The notes under the pieces: model-generated | The model's input: the letters and a program-made list of their open reading frames with translations, nothing else | The model's database searches: none | What the model was told of the DNA's origin: nothing | Made by a program: the position numbers and the translations under genes | Source: Methanomassiliicoccales archaeon | Lineage (GTDB): Archaea > Thermoplasmatota > Thermoplasmata > Sysuiplasmatales > Sysuiplasmataceae | Length of the DNA stretch: 9,810 nucleotides | Direction: 5' to 3' | NCBI GenBank assembly: GCA_027365715.1 | Contig: DAHXLZ010000018.1 | Coordinates: 1-9,810, forward strand | Shown: piece by piece, positions 1 to 7,169 of the stretch | Numbering within the stretch: position 1 is the first letter of the stretch | Layout: each line of letters starts with the position of its first letter

Positions 1-1
1 G

Positions 2-1246
2 AGCAATAATTTCTTTGCCACACTTTTCGGATATGAGTGGGAACTTACAAAGAGTCCTGCCGGTGCATATCAGTGGGTCGCCAAGGACGGGGCAGGAGCA
101 AATACAGTACCGGACGCACATGACCCTAATAAGCGCCATCCACCAACAATGCTCACCACAGATCTTTCTCTGCGGTTCGATCCGGCATACGAAAAAATCT
201 CCAGGCACTATTTCGAACATCCGGATGAGTTTGCTGACGCCTTTGCAAGAGCATGGTTTAAGCTAACGCATCGTGATATGGGTCCTAAAGCAAGATATCT
301 AGGCCCTGAAGTGCCTGCAGAAGATCTCATATGGCAGGATCCGATACCGGCGGTAAACCATAAACTGGTTGATGAAGAGGACATACAAAATCTGAAGACA
401 GCTATCCTCAATTCGGGCCTGAAAGTACGTGAACTAGTATACACAGCATGGTCCTCCGCTTCAACCTTCAGGGGTGGTGATAAGAGGGGCGGAGCAAATG
501 GGTCACGCATAAGATTTGAACCGCAGAGAAGCTGGGAATCCAATGAACCTGAACAGTTAAGCAGAGTCCTCAATGTTCTGGAAAGTATAAGGAGGGATTT
601 CAACTCCAGTGCAAAAGACGGGAAGAAGATATCGCTTGCAGATCTCATAGTTCTGGCAGGTAACACCGGCATTGAGAAGGCTGCCAGAGACGGCGGTTTC
701 GATATTGAAGTTCCCTTTGTTCCGGGACGAATGGATGCTCTGGAGGAGCAAACAGATGCAATGTCTTTTGCTGTGCTGGAGCCTAAAGCTGATGGTTTTC
801 GTAACTACATATCCGGTTCCAGTGGCAGGAAGCATGAGGAATTCCAACTCATAGATAAAGCACAGCAGCTTACCCTCACAATACCCGAAATGGTTGTTCT
901 GGTGGGAGGAATGAGAGTATTGGACGCAAATTATGGTCACTCTCAAAGCGGAGTCTTTACAGAACGCCCCGGAGTGCTTACAAATGACTTCTACGTGAAC
1001 CTTCTAAACATGGGAATCACGTGGAAAGCGAAGGATGATTCACATACTCAGTTTGAAGGGAGAGATGCGAAAACAGGGAAAATCAGATGGACCGCCAGCC
1101 GCGTAGACTTGATATTTGGTTCTCATTCTGAGCTACGTGCGGTTGCTGAAGTCTATGGAAGCAATGACGGAAAGGAAAAATTCGTGAAGGATTTTGTGTC
1201 AGCATGGGTCAAGGTGATGGACCTGGACAGGTTTGATCTCAAGTGA
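2..1246 (+). CDS. katG: Catalase-peroxidase KatG, C-terminal part (5' end outside window)
   Basis: This is a bifunctional haem catalase-peroxidase that removes hydrogen peroxide. The reading frame is open from base 2 and ends at TGA 1244-1246, giving 414 residues. They correspond to about residue 330 onward of a roughly 740-residue KatG, so the haem-binding N-terminal domain, its catalytic residues and the Met-Tyr-Trp adduct lie outside the window. Visible family landmarks are [13 protein letters not shown], the TDLSLR segment with the proximal-side Asp (codon 161-163; Asp381 in M. tuberculosis numbering) and HRDMGP with the mobile arginine (codon 272-274; Arg418). [26 protein letters not shown], LTNDFFVNLLxMGITW-like and [10 protein letters not shown] follow. 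No frameshift or stop interrupts it. An ATG at 149 is internal and is not the start. The stop abuts a probable IS605-type end. Identity is essentially certain from the sequence and family knowledge. Confidence 0.97.
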   Translation, partial: SNNFFATLFGYEWELTKSPAGAYQWVAKDGAGANTVPDAHDPNKRHPPTMLTTDLSLRFDPAYEKISRHYFEHPDEFADAFARAWFKLTHRDMGPKARYLGPEVPAEDLIWQDPIPAVNHKLVDEEDIQNLKTAILNSGLKVRELVYTAWSSASTFRGGDKRGGANGSRIRFEPQRSWESNEPEQLSRVLNVLESIRRDFNSSAKDGKKISLADLIVLAGNTGIEKAARDGGFDIEVPFVPGRMDALEEQTDAMSFAVLEPKADGFRNYISGSSGRKHEEFQLIDKAQQLTLTIPEMVVLVGGMRVLDANYGHSQSGVFTERPGVLTNDFYVNLLNMGITWKAKDDSHTQFEGRDAKTGKIRWTASRVDLIFGSHSELRAVAEVYGSNDGKEKFVKDFVSAWVKVMDLDRFDLK

Positions 1247-1354
1247 CACACTCCCCGAACAAATTCACGGGCTACCTCCCGGTTTCCCGGGGGTGGTTCA
1301 CGTTTCGACGAGAACAGCCTCGGGGGAAAATCCGGGGATGTGGTCCCCCGGGTC
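1247..1354 (-). mobile_element. Probable IS200/IS605-type right end with hairpin (possible omega-RNA 3' part)
   Basis: This GC-rich stretch directly follows the katG stop. Read on the minus strand it comes after the stop of the TnpB-like tail. It contains GTGAACCACC, then a stem-loop (plus-strand arms about 1272-1282 and 1286-1296, TTT loop, one or two bulges), then GTAGCCCGTGAAT. That arrangement is typical of the subterminal hairpin at the TnpB-side end of IS200/IS605-group elements, where the guide (omega) RNA of TnpB is encoded. A second GC-rich palindromic stretch lies at about 1318-1352. The assignment rests on pattern memory and position and has not been tested by alignment. No matching left end was found. 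Confidence 0.42.
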
Positions 1355-1575
1355 TTACACTCTCCCCATGTGTGTTAATCTGGTCATGCCGTGTCCTGTG
1401 CTGGAACCAGCAATCTTGAAGGATTTGCCCTCCTTCATCACTCCCAGGTAAGCTGAGGTGCCTTCCAGCTCACTGTTGTGAGTCTGGACGGTTGAGGTGT
1501 TGCCCAAATGGCAATTTGGTATGACCGCATCCGTACGCAAGAAGTGGTCACTGCAAAATACCGGGGGAACTGAAA
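1355..1575 (-). pseudogene. Putative TnpB (IS605 OrfB) C-terminal remnant
   Basis: An open minus-strand frame ends at TAA (plus bases 1355-1357). It has no credible start and reads through a tail containing RTDAVIPNCHLGNT, SELEGTSAYLGVMKEG and SFKIAGSSTG. Low-complexity, Ser/Gly/Thr-rich tails of this kind, followed within about 100 bases by a hairpin, are common at the C-terminus of TnpB proteins. No zinc finger or RuvC motif is present, so only the extreme tail would survive. The frame runs into sequence that on the plus strand looks like a VapB antitoxin (from about 1552), so the true junction is probably near 1550. The call depends mostly on the adjacent hairpin and could be wrong; the frame might simply be a non-coding open stretch. 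Confidence 0.35.
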
Positions 1576-1746
1576 GAAGGCGCCCGAAGGCATGGCATTA
1601 ACATGTCAGGACTGGTTCACAGCGAAATAAGAGCGGAAGTTCACAGGCTTGATGAGCGCGAGTCCAAGAATAGACTTGACAGCATCAGCAGTTCCTTGAG
1701 GAAAAAAGTGCCCGCCCGCTATCAGTATGTCCGAGCAGGATCGTAA
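1552..1746 (+). pseudogene. VapB-like ribbon-helix-helix antitoxin remnant, interrupted by an insertion sequence
   Basis: The plus frame reads KIPGELKEGARRHGINMS, then SGLVHSEIRAEVHRLDERES and a helix ending SLRKKVPARY. This matches the layout of archaeal VapB antitoxins: a short strand with an IP turn, a lysine-rich helix, 'GINxS', a second helix (LVxxxIRxEVxRL), then a charged C-terminal helix. The first ATG in frame is 1603, but family logic puts the real start upstream of the KIP segment. No in-frame start exists there (in-frame TGA 1522-1524), so the N-terminus is lost or frameshifted. The insertion sequence begins at about 1723, so the last residues and the TAA 1744-1746 derive from the element, and the usual charged RDxR-type end is missing. 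No VapC (PIN) toxin follows. The family call is inference from pattern. Confidence 0.5.
1723..1734 (+). repeat. Left terminal inverted repeat of ISH3-like element
   Basis: The 12 bases CAGTATGTCCGA are repeated exactly in inverted orientation at 3085-3096. Similarity fades quickly on both sides, which sets the outer boundary at 1723. Confidence 0.75.
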
Positions 1747-1835
1747 CGTTCGTACGACGACCGTATGGAATAAGCCCTGAAAACCGCATTGCCACTGTTT
1801 CTCAGCCTGCCCGTCGATCCGATTATATTCCGGTT

Positions 1836-2983
1836 ATGAGCTGCACACATGAAACAGAGGTCAGATAGCCGCAGCACAGCTTAACAGGGAGAAGCTCTGC
1901 TGGACGCTCACAACGCTCGACATATTCGTAGACAGGGCGCTGTCGCTCAGGCCGAAGAGTCCTGAACTCTCGGGTTTCCACTACAACCGTGAACTGTTCA
2001 GGGCAGCCATGGCGAACACGTATCTGGAAACAGTGGGCGACAGGGCGGACAGCATACATCTCGCGATAAGGAGGGTTCCCGTGTCTGCCGTCTACTACGA
2101 ATATCTGAAGACGCTGCAGATCATGGACAGAAGGTCGAATTTCAGTGCGCATGATGCAGTGCTTGCATTCGACTGCACGGATGAGGACTTCTACGGCAAA
2201 CCGAACGGCATATGGATGCATGCCTGGACGGGTGAGCATGCCGTCACGGGCAAGTTCCGTTTCCTCACCTGTTCGCTCGTCAGCCACGATGTGCCGGAGA
2301 AGGTGCCGCTGCTCTCTATACCGGTGCATGCAGGGAACAACATGGCCGTCGACGTGTGTTACTGCCTGTCGCTTGTGAGGCCGCTCCTCCGCTCTGTCAG
2401 GCTCGTGCTGTTCGACAGGGGTTTCCACAACAATGAACTGATGCTCATGCTCTCGCACATGAGCATCCCCTATCTGCTCTTCCTGAGAAAGACGGCAGTG
2501 GTGAAGAGAGAACTCGCCGGCATGCTTCAGGATGAGAGAAAGACAGTGGATTGCAGTTTCAGTGTGAACGTGAACAAGACAGTGCTGAAGGGCGAAACAA
2601 CTGTCCCCTTTCTCAGGAAGATATTCGAGAAGATACTGGGAAAGCTCATGGACTGGTGTTTTGCAACAAACCAGCAGGAAATAGACCTGGATAGCATAGT
2701 TCAGGCATACCGCGGAAGATGGAATATGGAAAGAGGCTTCAGAGTCCAGGACGAGGCAACCATCAGGTCGAAGTCAAAGGACGTCTGGATACGTTTCTTC
2801 CTCTTCGCATATGAGCAGGAACTCCAGCTCATATGGTCTGTGTTCTACAGGGAGGATGTACAGTTCAAACAGTTCTTCCTTCAGCTCAGCGAGACATGCA
2901 CCGGGAGACTCAGACGTGCCGAGGAGAGGGCGGCGAACAGGGAGGCCGCGGAACAGAAGGAATCCGACGCCCGGCAGCCGTAG
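1836..2983 (+). pseudogene. ISH3-like DDE transposase with N-terminal frameshift
   Basis: This is a cut-and-paste transposase of the IS4-like DDE superfamily. Numbered from the ATG at 2009 (324 residues), the catalytic triad is visible: D55 in AFDCTDEDFYGKP, D136 in LFDRGFHNNEL and E241 in YRGRWNMERGFR. The Y-(2)-R-(3)-E signature of the superfamily surrounds E241. The frame continues upstream of 2009 without a start codon to 1853 and reads convincing transposase sequence (QIAAAQLNREKLCWTL, FVDRALSLRPKSPELSGFHY). A natural start, ATG 1836 (MSCTHETE), lies in another frame and hits TAG at 1866. One extra G near 1859 would join the frames as TEGQIA and give about 382 residues. So this copy is probably broken by a one-base deletion, unless that is a sequencing error or frameshifting is programmed. 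The C-terminal half looks intact to TAG 2981-2983. Confidence 0.85.
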
Positions 2984-3084
2984 TGACAATACGGCATCAC
3001 TGCGGCAACAGCTCCTGTTCACCGTTACTCTTCAGAGGGCAAGGTGCGTTGGAATAGACGACATTGCCGTTATATCAAAAACCT

Positions 3085-3096
3085 TCGGACATACTG
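3085..3096 (-). repeat. Right terminal inverted repeat of ISH3-like element
   Basis: TCGGACATACTG is the exact reverse complement of the repeat at 1723-1734. It lies 101 bases after the transposase stop, a normal spacing for an insertion-sequence end. Confidence 0.75.
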
Positions 3097-3139
3097 TTTT
3101 TATCAGGAAGTCTCAAATACGCAAACATCGATAAACTCT

Positions 3140-3153
3140 TGCGAATTTAGTAT
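3140..3153 (+). promoter_or_regulatory. Possible archaeal promoter (BRE/TATA-like) for the surface-protein gene
   Basis: Purine-rich tgcgaa (BRE-like, 3140-3145) is followed by TTTAGTAT (3146-3153), close to the archaeal box A. Its centre is about 22 bases before the ATG at 3172. That is slightly short for a leaderless transcript from this ATG, but would also serve a later start such as GTG 3238 or ATG 3265. Only a weak match to GAAGG precedes the ATG, consistent with leaderless translation. Confidence 0.3.
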
Positions 3154-3171
3154 TCCACTGAAGGCAAATAC

Positions 3172-6100
3172 ATGACCGAATACGATGATGAAAAACGCAT
3201 CGATTTCTGTGGTTTGTATTTCGACAAGATAGAGAGAGTGAATAAGAACAATGAGAATGAAACAATGCCCCGGCAGTTGAAATCATATTTAACACGCTCA
3301 AAAAAGAAAGAAAATCTTTTCAAAAAATTCAAGTCTATAGTCTTTGCCACATTCTTCCTGATCGCGGGGATGTTGGTCATCACCCACGCTTCAAACGTGG
3401 TAAAGGCGCAGAGTTATATTCCAACAAAATGGTGGAAAGTTGGCTATGATGGCAGTGACGCCATATATCTTACCAACCGATCGAGTGCCACTAATGTTCC
3501 AGATGTATCCGTGGGAGGTTATCAGACTTCCGAAAATGCATCATGGGGCTTAGCCAACGCTCTTACTCTGACAATTGGAAATCACACTAAATATTTATCG
3601 GATTACTCATATGATGCAGCTCTTCCGGGAATTACCGTATATCTGTTCATAGTTGCGACTGGATTCGGACAAGGGTATGAAACTCAGGGAGGAGGAACAA
3701 CCACCTACTATACCACTGCCTTCCAGGATCTGAAAGTTGAACTGAATGGTTTCTCGTCACAAAGCACAGAGTATATCCAATACCTTTATGACAATGGCTT
3801 TAATATGACAAACGCGTCTTCGGAATATGGTACCAATAATGAGTTTGGCCTTTTAGGATTTGGCTTAAGTTCGTTAGGTTTGTATTCATTTCTTATGGGA
3901 TTGGACTGGCCAATAGCACCTCTCGCTTTCCTTATTGATGCTATGTCTTTAATCAGCCCAACATCGGCTTCAAGTCATCCTTCAACCTTCCAAGCATATG
4001 GCAATGGAGGTATCGCGAATCAATGGACTGAAACGACGTGGGCTAGATTTCCCGAGAATAATACTTTCTCCTCGTCCACTCGTGTGGAACTTCAGATCCC
4101 GATAACCGATTTCGCTGATTCAGGTAACCTGACAGTTACCGGTCTGAATCAGTTAGAGGAATTAGGATTTGGTTCCGCATATCAAGATGGTGCTAATCCT
4201 TCCTTTACGATACCAATTAGACCCGCAGTCTATACACAAGGCCAAGTTTTTCTCGCTCCTGGGGTTCCTTACCCTAATGCTACGGTAACACTTACTCAAG
4301 ACGCAGGCGGTAATTACACAAATTTTATGGTCAAGACAAATTCAAGCGGTTATTGGAGTTTCTATGCGCTGCCGGATGCAGCGTATACCGCCAACTGTAC
4401 ACTTTCTGATGCATTTGGCCATATTTCATCTAACAAAGTTACGTTCACCGCGGGTGGTCCTGGTGGGGAAGAAACAGAGCAGAGTCTATCCATGGGTGCA
4501 GGAGTCGTAGAAGGAAAGGTGCAGAATGGTGGATCAAATACAAATTTGATAAACGGGGCGACGATATCTATCACAAGCAGTGGAAAGACAGCAAGAGCTG
4601 AGACGAACTGGAGCGGTGAGTACATTCTCGGGGTCCCCACCACTGGCACATTTTCGATCGGTGTTAACGCTTCAGGCTACAATTCACAAACCGAAACCGT
4701 CACTGTTCAAGCAATGAATAATGTCTACTATGCGAACTTTACCAAAATGGTGAGTTTTGCAGCTGTTCCCGCTGGAGTAGAAAGCTATTTCCAGATCATT
4801 ATTACGAATTCACAGGATTCCCCAACAGCCAATCTTTATCAGCAAAAGCTTGTTATAAATAGCAAAATTTTTTATAACTTCGAAGCAAGTAATTTATCTA
4901 ACATTGAATTTTTCTATGCCAATGGCAATTTGATCCCCTCATGGCTTGAGGGGGGGAATTCCAATGTAACCGTGTACGGAAATTACCGCGATTCAACCGC
5001 GACTATCTATTGGCTTCAGTTGAACGGGATCCAAGCGCTATCTTCAGCGGTTATCTATATCGGATTTGGCCCACCATCGATCAATTTCTTCAGCTCTGCG
5101 GGACATGGCTACACTGGCGAAGCCCCCCAATTATCTGCCCATTATGCTCAATATGACAATGGTGCGAGTGTGTTTCTCTGGTATGACAACTTTGCAGGAA
5201 ATTCCACCTCTATTCCATCGGGCTGGTCACAATGGTCATACGCTAAAACCGATAACGGTCTTTACATTGAGCCGCCACATTCCGTAACGACAGTAAACGT
5301 AGGAGTTACGTATGATGGACTATCATTCAGTCCTTACACAACGACGGACATTTATGGTGTACCACTCTACCCTAACGACTATTCGTATTCCGCGGCTGGA
5401 TATGGTTATACTGGAGGCAACAGCCTGTTGGTTGGTAATCCGTCTGATTATTCATATGTTAGTTACCCAAAGAATTCGCCTGGCGGAAGCGGAGGTAAGA
5501 CAAATTATCCAGATGAATTGGGCGTTTGGACAATATCCAGAGATGGTTCCATTGGGTACTCGTATTTCGACTATGGAAATCAGCATTCAGCCACTGGTCT
5601 GCCAATGAATGACCAAAATGTCACGAATTGGGGACAGTCTTCTTCAAACAGCTCTTCTGTTCAATGGTGGAGAGTGAGAATGACCCCACCTAACGGCGTG
5701 ATGCCTACTGTCGTTGGTCCAACGACAATAATGGCTTGGAGAGAGTTAACTATCAATAATGCGCAAGGTATTGCCACTCCATCTCCTTTCCAACAAAAGG
5801 TAGATATAAACGCATCTGCGTTTTCACTGTTTGAAAATACTGGGCTCACCAACATTGAATTTATATGGGGAAACGGAACAGTAATACCATCTTGGTTAGA
5901 AAGCGGGAGTGCGTCCTCAAATGATGCAATCTTTTGGATCACGGTGCCTGTGATCAACTCAAATTCAGAGATAGAGGTTTATCTCGTTTTCTTAGACACC
6001 TCGGTTAATATCATGAATGGTGTGACAATCGGTGAAGCACCACAACTGTCTGCAGACTACGGCATGTACGATAACGGTGCAAATGTGTTCCTGTGGTATG

Positions 6101-7122
6101 ACAATTTCGCAGGATTGTCATCCTTTGCGCCGCCTGGCTGGTCGCAATGGTCTTACGCATTGACGAATAACGGACTTTACATAAATCCGCCGGGTACAGA
6201 CACTGTGAATGCCGGTGTTACATACAATGGCGCATCGTTCGGCCCTTACACAACAACAGACATTTATGGGCAGCCTCTTTATCCGAACGGCAACGCGTAT
6301 TCTGCTGCCTGGTTCGGTTATACAGGCAGCAACCTTCTGCTGGTCGGCAACCCGTCCGGATACACTTATGTCAGTTATCCCAAGAATGCGCCAGGTGGCA
6401 GCGGAGGCAAGACAAACTATCCTGACGCAGTTGAAATCTGGACAATAGCGAGGAGCGGTTCTAACGGCTATTCTTACCTGAACTACGGCGACTCTTACGG
6501 TGCTATGGGTCTCCCGACGAACAGTCAGAATGTCACCGATTCGGGACAGGGATTTTCGAATCCGTCTTTCGTGCAATGGTGGCGGGTAAGAGCGACGCCA
6601 CCAAATGGCGTAATGCCAACAGTTTCCAACGGTGGCAATTCAAGCAGCCCGCCATCACCTCCTCCCGGCGGTGGCGGTTGCGTCCTTTTTGGCACCAACA
6701 TTACACTCGCAAACGGCACCACAATACCAGTTCAGTTGTTGAGACATGGGATGAAGATACTTTCATATAATCCCGACAACGGATCTCTTGTTGACTCCAC
6801 TGTCCTTTATGTCAATTCATCGAGTGTAACGCTTGTTGTCAACGTAAATGGTATCGTTTACATCTCAGGTCTCAATGATCAGCCTGTGTATGTACAGGTC
6901 CAAAACGGAACTAAGGAATGGGTAATGCTCGAACAGCTCAATTTCACAATGAAGATATATTATCCGATCAACAATACCTGGGTACCTGTCTCCAGTCTCA
7001 CTATACTGACAGGAAATTTCACAGTATTCGATGTCGTTTCTTCTAATTTCTTCTACAATGGTAATTATTTGAGAAGTGATTATATGGCGAACGGAATACT
7101 GCTTGATAAGAAGGCACCTTGA
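3172..7122 (+). CDS. Large secreted surface protein with tandem DUF2341 modules and C-terminal Hint domain
   Basis: This 1316-residue exported protein probably acts at the cell surface. Domains in order: basic cytoplasmic segment (1-55); hydrophobic signal or anchor (about 56-71, IVFATFFLIAGMLVIT) with possible cleavage near VKAQ at 80; an unrecognised region (81-350) holding a second hydrophobic stretch (226-262); two carboxypeptidase-regulatory-like beta folds (about 356-427 and 445-523, each with a [S/T]NxSGxY turn); DUF2341 plus lectin-like module 1 (534-849) and module 2 (856-1151); a Ser/Pro/Gly linker (1153-1169); and a Hint domain from Cys1170 (GCVLFGTNITLANGT, NGTKEWVMLEQL, GNFTVFDV, YMANGILLDKK). 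About 30 NxS/T sequons suggest heavy N-glycosylation. ATG 3172 gives a long N-terminus; ATG 3265 (residue 32) would still leave a complete signal. A second exported protein follows after 47 bases. Domain calls rest on motif recognition; the biological role is unknown. Confidence 0.9.
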   Translation: MTEYDDEKRIDFCGLYFDKIERVNKNNENETMPRQLKSYLTRSKKKENLFKKFKSIVFATFFLIAGMLVITHASNVVKAQSYIPTKWWKVGYDGSDAIYLTNRSSATNVPDVSVGGYQTSENASWGLANALTLTIGNHTKYLSDYSYDAALPGITVYLFIVATGFGQGYETQGGGTTTYYTTAFQDLKVELNGFSSQSTEYIQYLYDNGFNMTNASSEYGTNNEFGLLGFGLSSLGLYSFLMGLDWPIAPLAFLIDAMSLISPTSASSHPSTFQAYGNGGIANQWTETTWARFPENNTFSSSTRVELQIPITDFADSGNLTVTGLNQLEELGFGSAYQDGANPSFTIPIRPAVYTQGQVFLAPGVPYPNATVTLTQDAGGNYTNFMVKTNSSGYWSFYALPDAAYTANCTLSDAFGHISSNKVTFTAGGPGGEETEQSLSMGAGVVEGKVQNGGSNTNLINGATISITSSGKTARAETNWSGEYILGVPTTGTFSIGVNASGYNSQTETVTVQAMNNVYYANFTKMVSFAAVPAGVESYFQIIITNSQDSPTANLYQQKLVINSKIFYNFEASNLSNIEFFYANGNLIPSWLEGGNSNVTVYGNYRDSTATIYWLQLNGIQALSSAVIYIGFGPPSINFFSSAGHGYTGEAPQLSAHYAQYDNGASVFLWYDNFAGNSTSIPSGWSQWSYAKTDNGLYIEPPHSVTTVNVGVTYDGLSFSPYTTTDIYGVPLYPNDYSYSAAGYGYTGGNSLLVGNPSDYSYVSYPKNSPGGSGGKTNYPDELGVWTISRDGSIGYSYFDYGNQHSATGLPMNDQNVTNWGQSSSNSSSVQWWRVRMTPPNGVMPTVVGPTTIMAWRELTINNAQGIATPSPFQQKVDINASAFSLFENTGLTNIEFIWGNGTVIPSWLESGSASSNDAIFWITVPVINSNSEIEVYLVFLDTSVNIMNGVTIGEAPQLSADYGMYDNGANVFLWYDNFAGLSSFAPPGWSQWSYALTNNGLYINPPGTDTVNAGVTYNGASFGPYTTTDIYGQPLYPNGNAYSAAWFGYTGSNLLLVGNPSGYTYVSYPKNAPGGSGGKTNYPDAVEIWTIARSGSNGYSYLNYGDSYGAMGLPTNSQNVTDSGQGFSNPSFVQWWRVRATPPNGVMPTVSNGGNSSSPPSPPPGGGGCVLFGTNITLANGTTIPVQLLRHGMKILSYNPDNGSLVDSTVLYVNSSSVTLVVNVNGIVYISGLNDQPVYVQVQNGTKEWVMLEQLNFTMKIYYPINNTWVPVSSLTILTGNFTVFDVVSSNFFYNGNYLRSDYMANGILLDKKAP
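4771..5712 (+). repeat. Coding tandem repeat, copy 1 (DUF2341 plus lectin-like module)
   Basis: This encodes residues 534-847. The first part (FQIIITN, LVINSKIF, SNIEFFYANG, IPSWLEGG) has the DUF2341 pattern. The second part starts at EAPQLSA (5119) and runs through YDNGASVFLWYDNFAG, YTTTDIYG and PGGSGGKTNYP to PPNGVMPTV, and is most like a concanavalin-type jelly roll. It pairs with copy 2 with about two-thirds identical residues over the second part. Two-residue gaps are the only obvious indels. Confidence 0.85.
5737..6624 (+). repeat. Coding tandem repeat, copy 2 (DUF2341 plus lectin-like module)
   Basis: This encodes residues 856-1151 and aligns with copy 1 at a period of about 305 residues (E650 to E955). 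Shared blocks include EAPQLSA, YDNGAxVFLWYDNFAG, GWSQWSYA, PYTTTDIYG and PPNGVMPTV. The canonical DUF2341 opening (WRELTINNAQG, FQQKVDIN, SNIEFIWGNG-like, IPSWLESG, IFWITVPVI) is clearer here than in copy 1. The lectin-like part uses more G/C-ending codons than copy 1. Confidence 0.85.
6679..7119 (+). other. Hint (hedgehog/intein-type) domain coding segment
   Basis: Residues 1170-1316 of the large protein. Block A: Cys1170 in GGGGCVLFGTNI, followed by LANGTTIPVQLLRHGMKILSYN, the usual 'C-x-x-x-[GD]T-x-[IV]-x-hydrophobic-x-x-G' start of Hint domains. The block B position reads ISGLNDQPVYVQ; Hint domains usually carry T-x-x-H there, so the histidine is replaced. Later blocks read EWVMLEQL, W-V-PVSSL and GNFTVFDVV, then YMANGILLDKKAP at the C-terminus. 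There is no terminal His-Asn and no C-extein, so protein splicing is unlikely. Cysteine-initiated N-S acyl shift is possible in principle. Confidence 0.72.
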
Positions 7123-7160
7123 TAACATGTAAATTTTGGTGAGACCATAACATTTTGCAT

Positions 7161-7166
7161 GGTGAT
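7161..7166 (+). promoter_or_regulatory. Shine-Dalgarno GGTGAT deciding a TTG start
   Basis: GGTGAT matches the complement of the archaeal 16S rRNA 3' end and sits three bases before TTG 7170. An ATG overlapping just before it (7159) opens an unrelated frame that stops after four codons. Confidence 0.5.
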
Positions 7167-7169
7167 AAA

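Larger units (their letters stand above)
1723..3096 (+). mobile_element. ISH3-like insertion sequence, about 1.37 kb
   Basis: The element is delimited by a perfect 12-bp inverted repeat: CAGTATGTCCGA at 1723-1734 and its reverse complement at 3085-3096. A single DDE transposase gene fills the interior. The total of 1374 bp fits the size of ISH3-family elements (about 1.4 kb). The five bases outside each end (gctat on the left, ttttt on the right) are not a target duplication, so the flanks may have rearranged or the copy is old. The left end interrupts the VapB-like antitoxin frame. The right end lies 75 bp before the large surface-protein gene. The family name comes from transposase motifs and size. 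Confidence 0.72.

Noticed and set aside
208..946. Long minus-strand open frames opposite katG.
   Set aside because: They lie antisense to an undoubted katG frame, have no family features and follow from its codon usage.
1823..2458. A 211-codon minus-strand frame opposite the ISH3-like transposase.
   Set aside because: It is antisense to the DDE motif region; His/Arg/Glu-rich composition is typical of a shadow of GC-rich coding sequence.
1787..3068. The motif CATTGCC occurs in direct orientation near both sides of the ISH3-like transposase (1787-1793 and 3062-3068) and could be read as a target duplication.
   Set aside because: The perfect inverted repeats lie further out (1723 and 3096), so both copies are inside the element; the match is short and likely chance.
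3085..3105. T-rich tract after TCGGACATACTG as a terminator.
   Set aside because: The bases before it form the insertion-sequence terminal repeat and the T run is short; a terminator function cannot be supported.
6679..7122. An intein inside the surface protein.
   Set aside because: There is no C-extein, no terminal His-Asn and no homing endonuclease; the domain is terminal and only about 147 residues, so hedgehog-type Hint fits better.
4362..7128. Several minus-strand and alternative-frame open stretches of 65-152 codons inside the large surface-protein gene.
   Set aside because: They overlap a clearly coding frame with recognisable domains. Two occur at equivalent places in the repeated modules, as expected for shadows.
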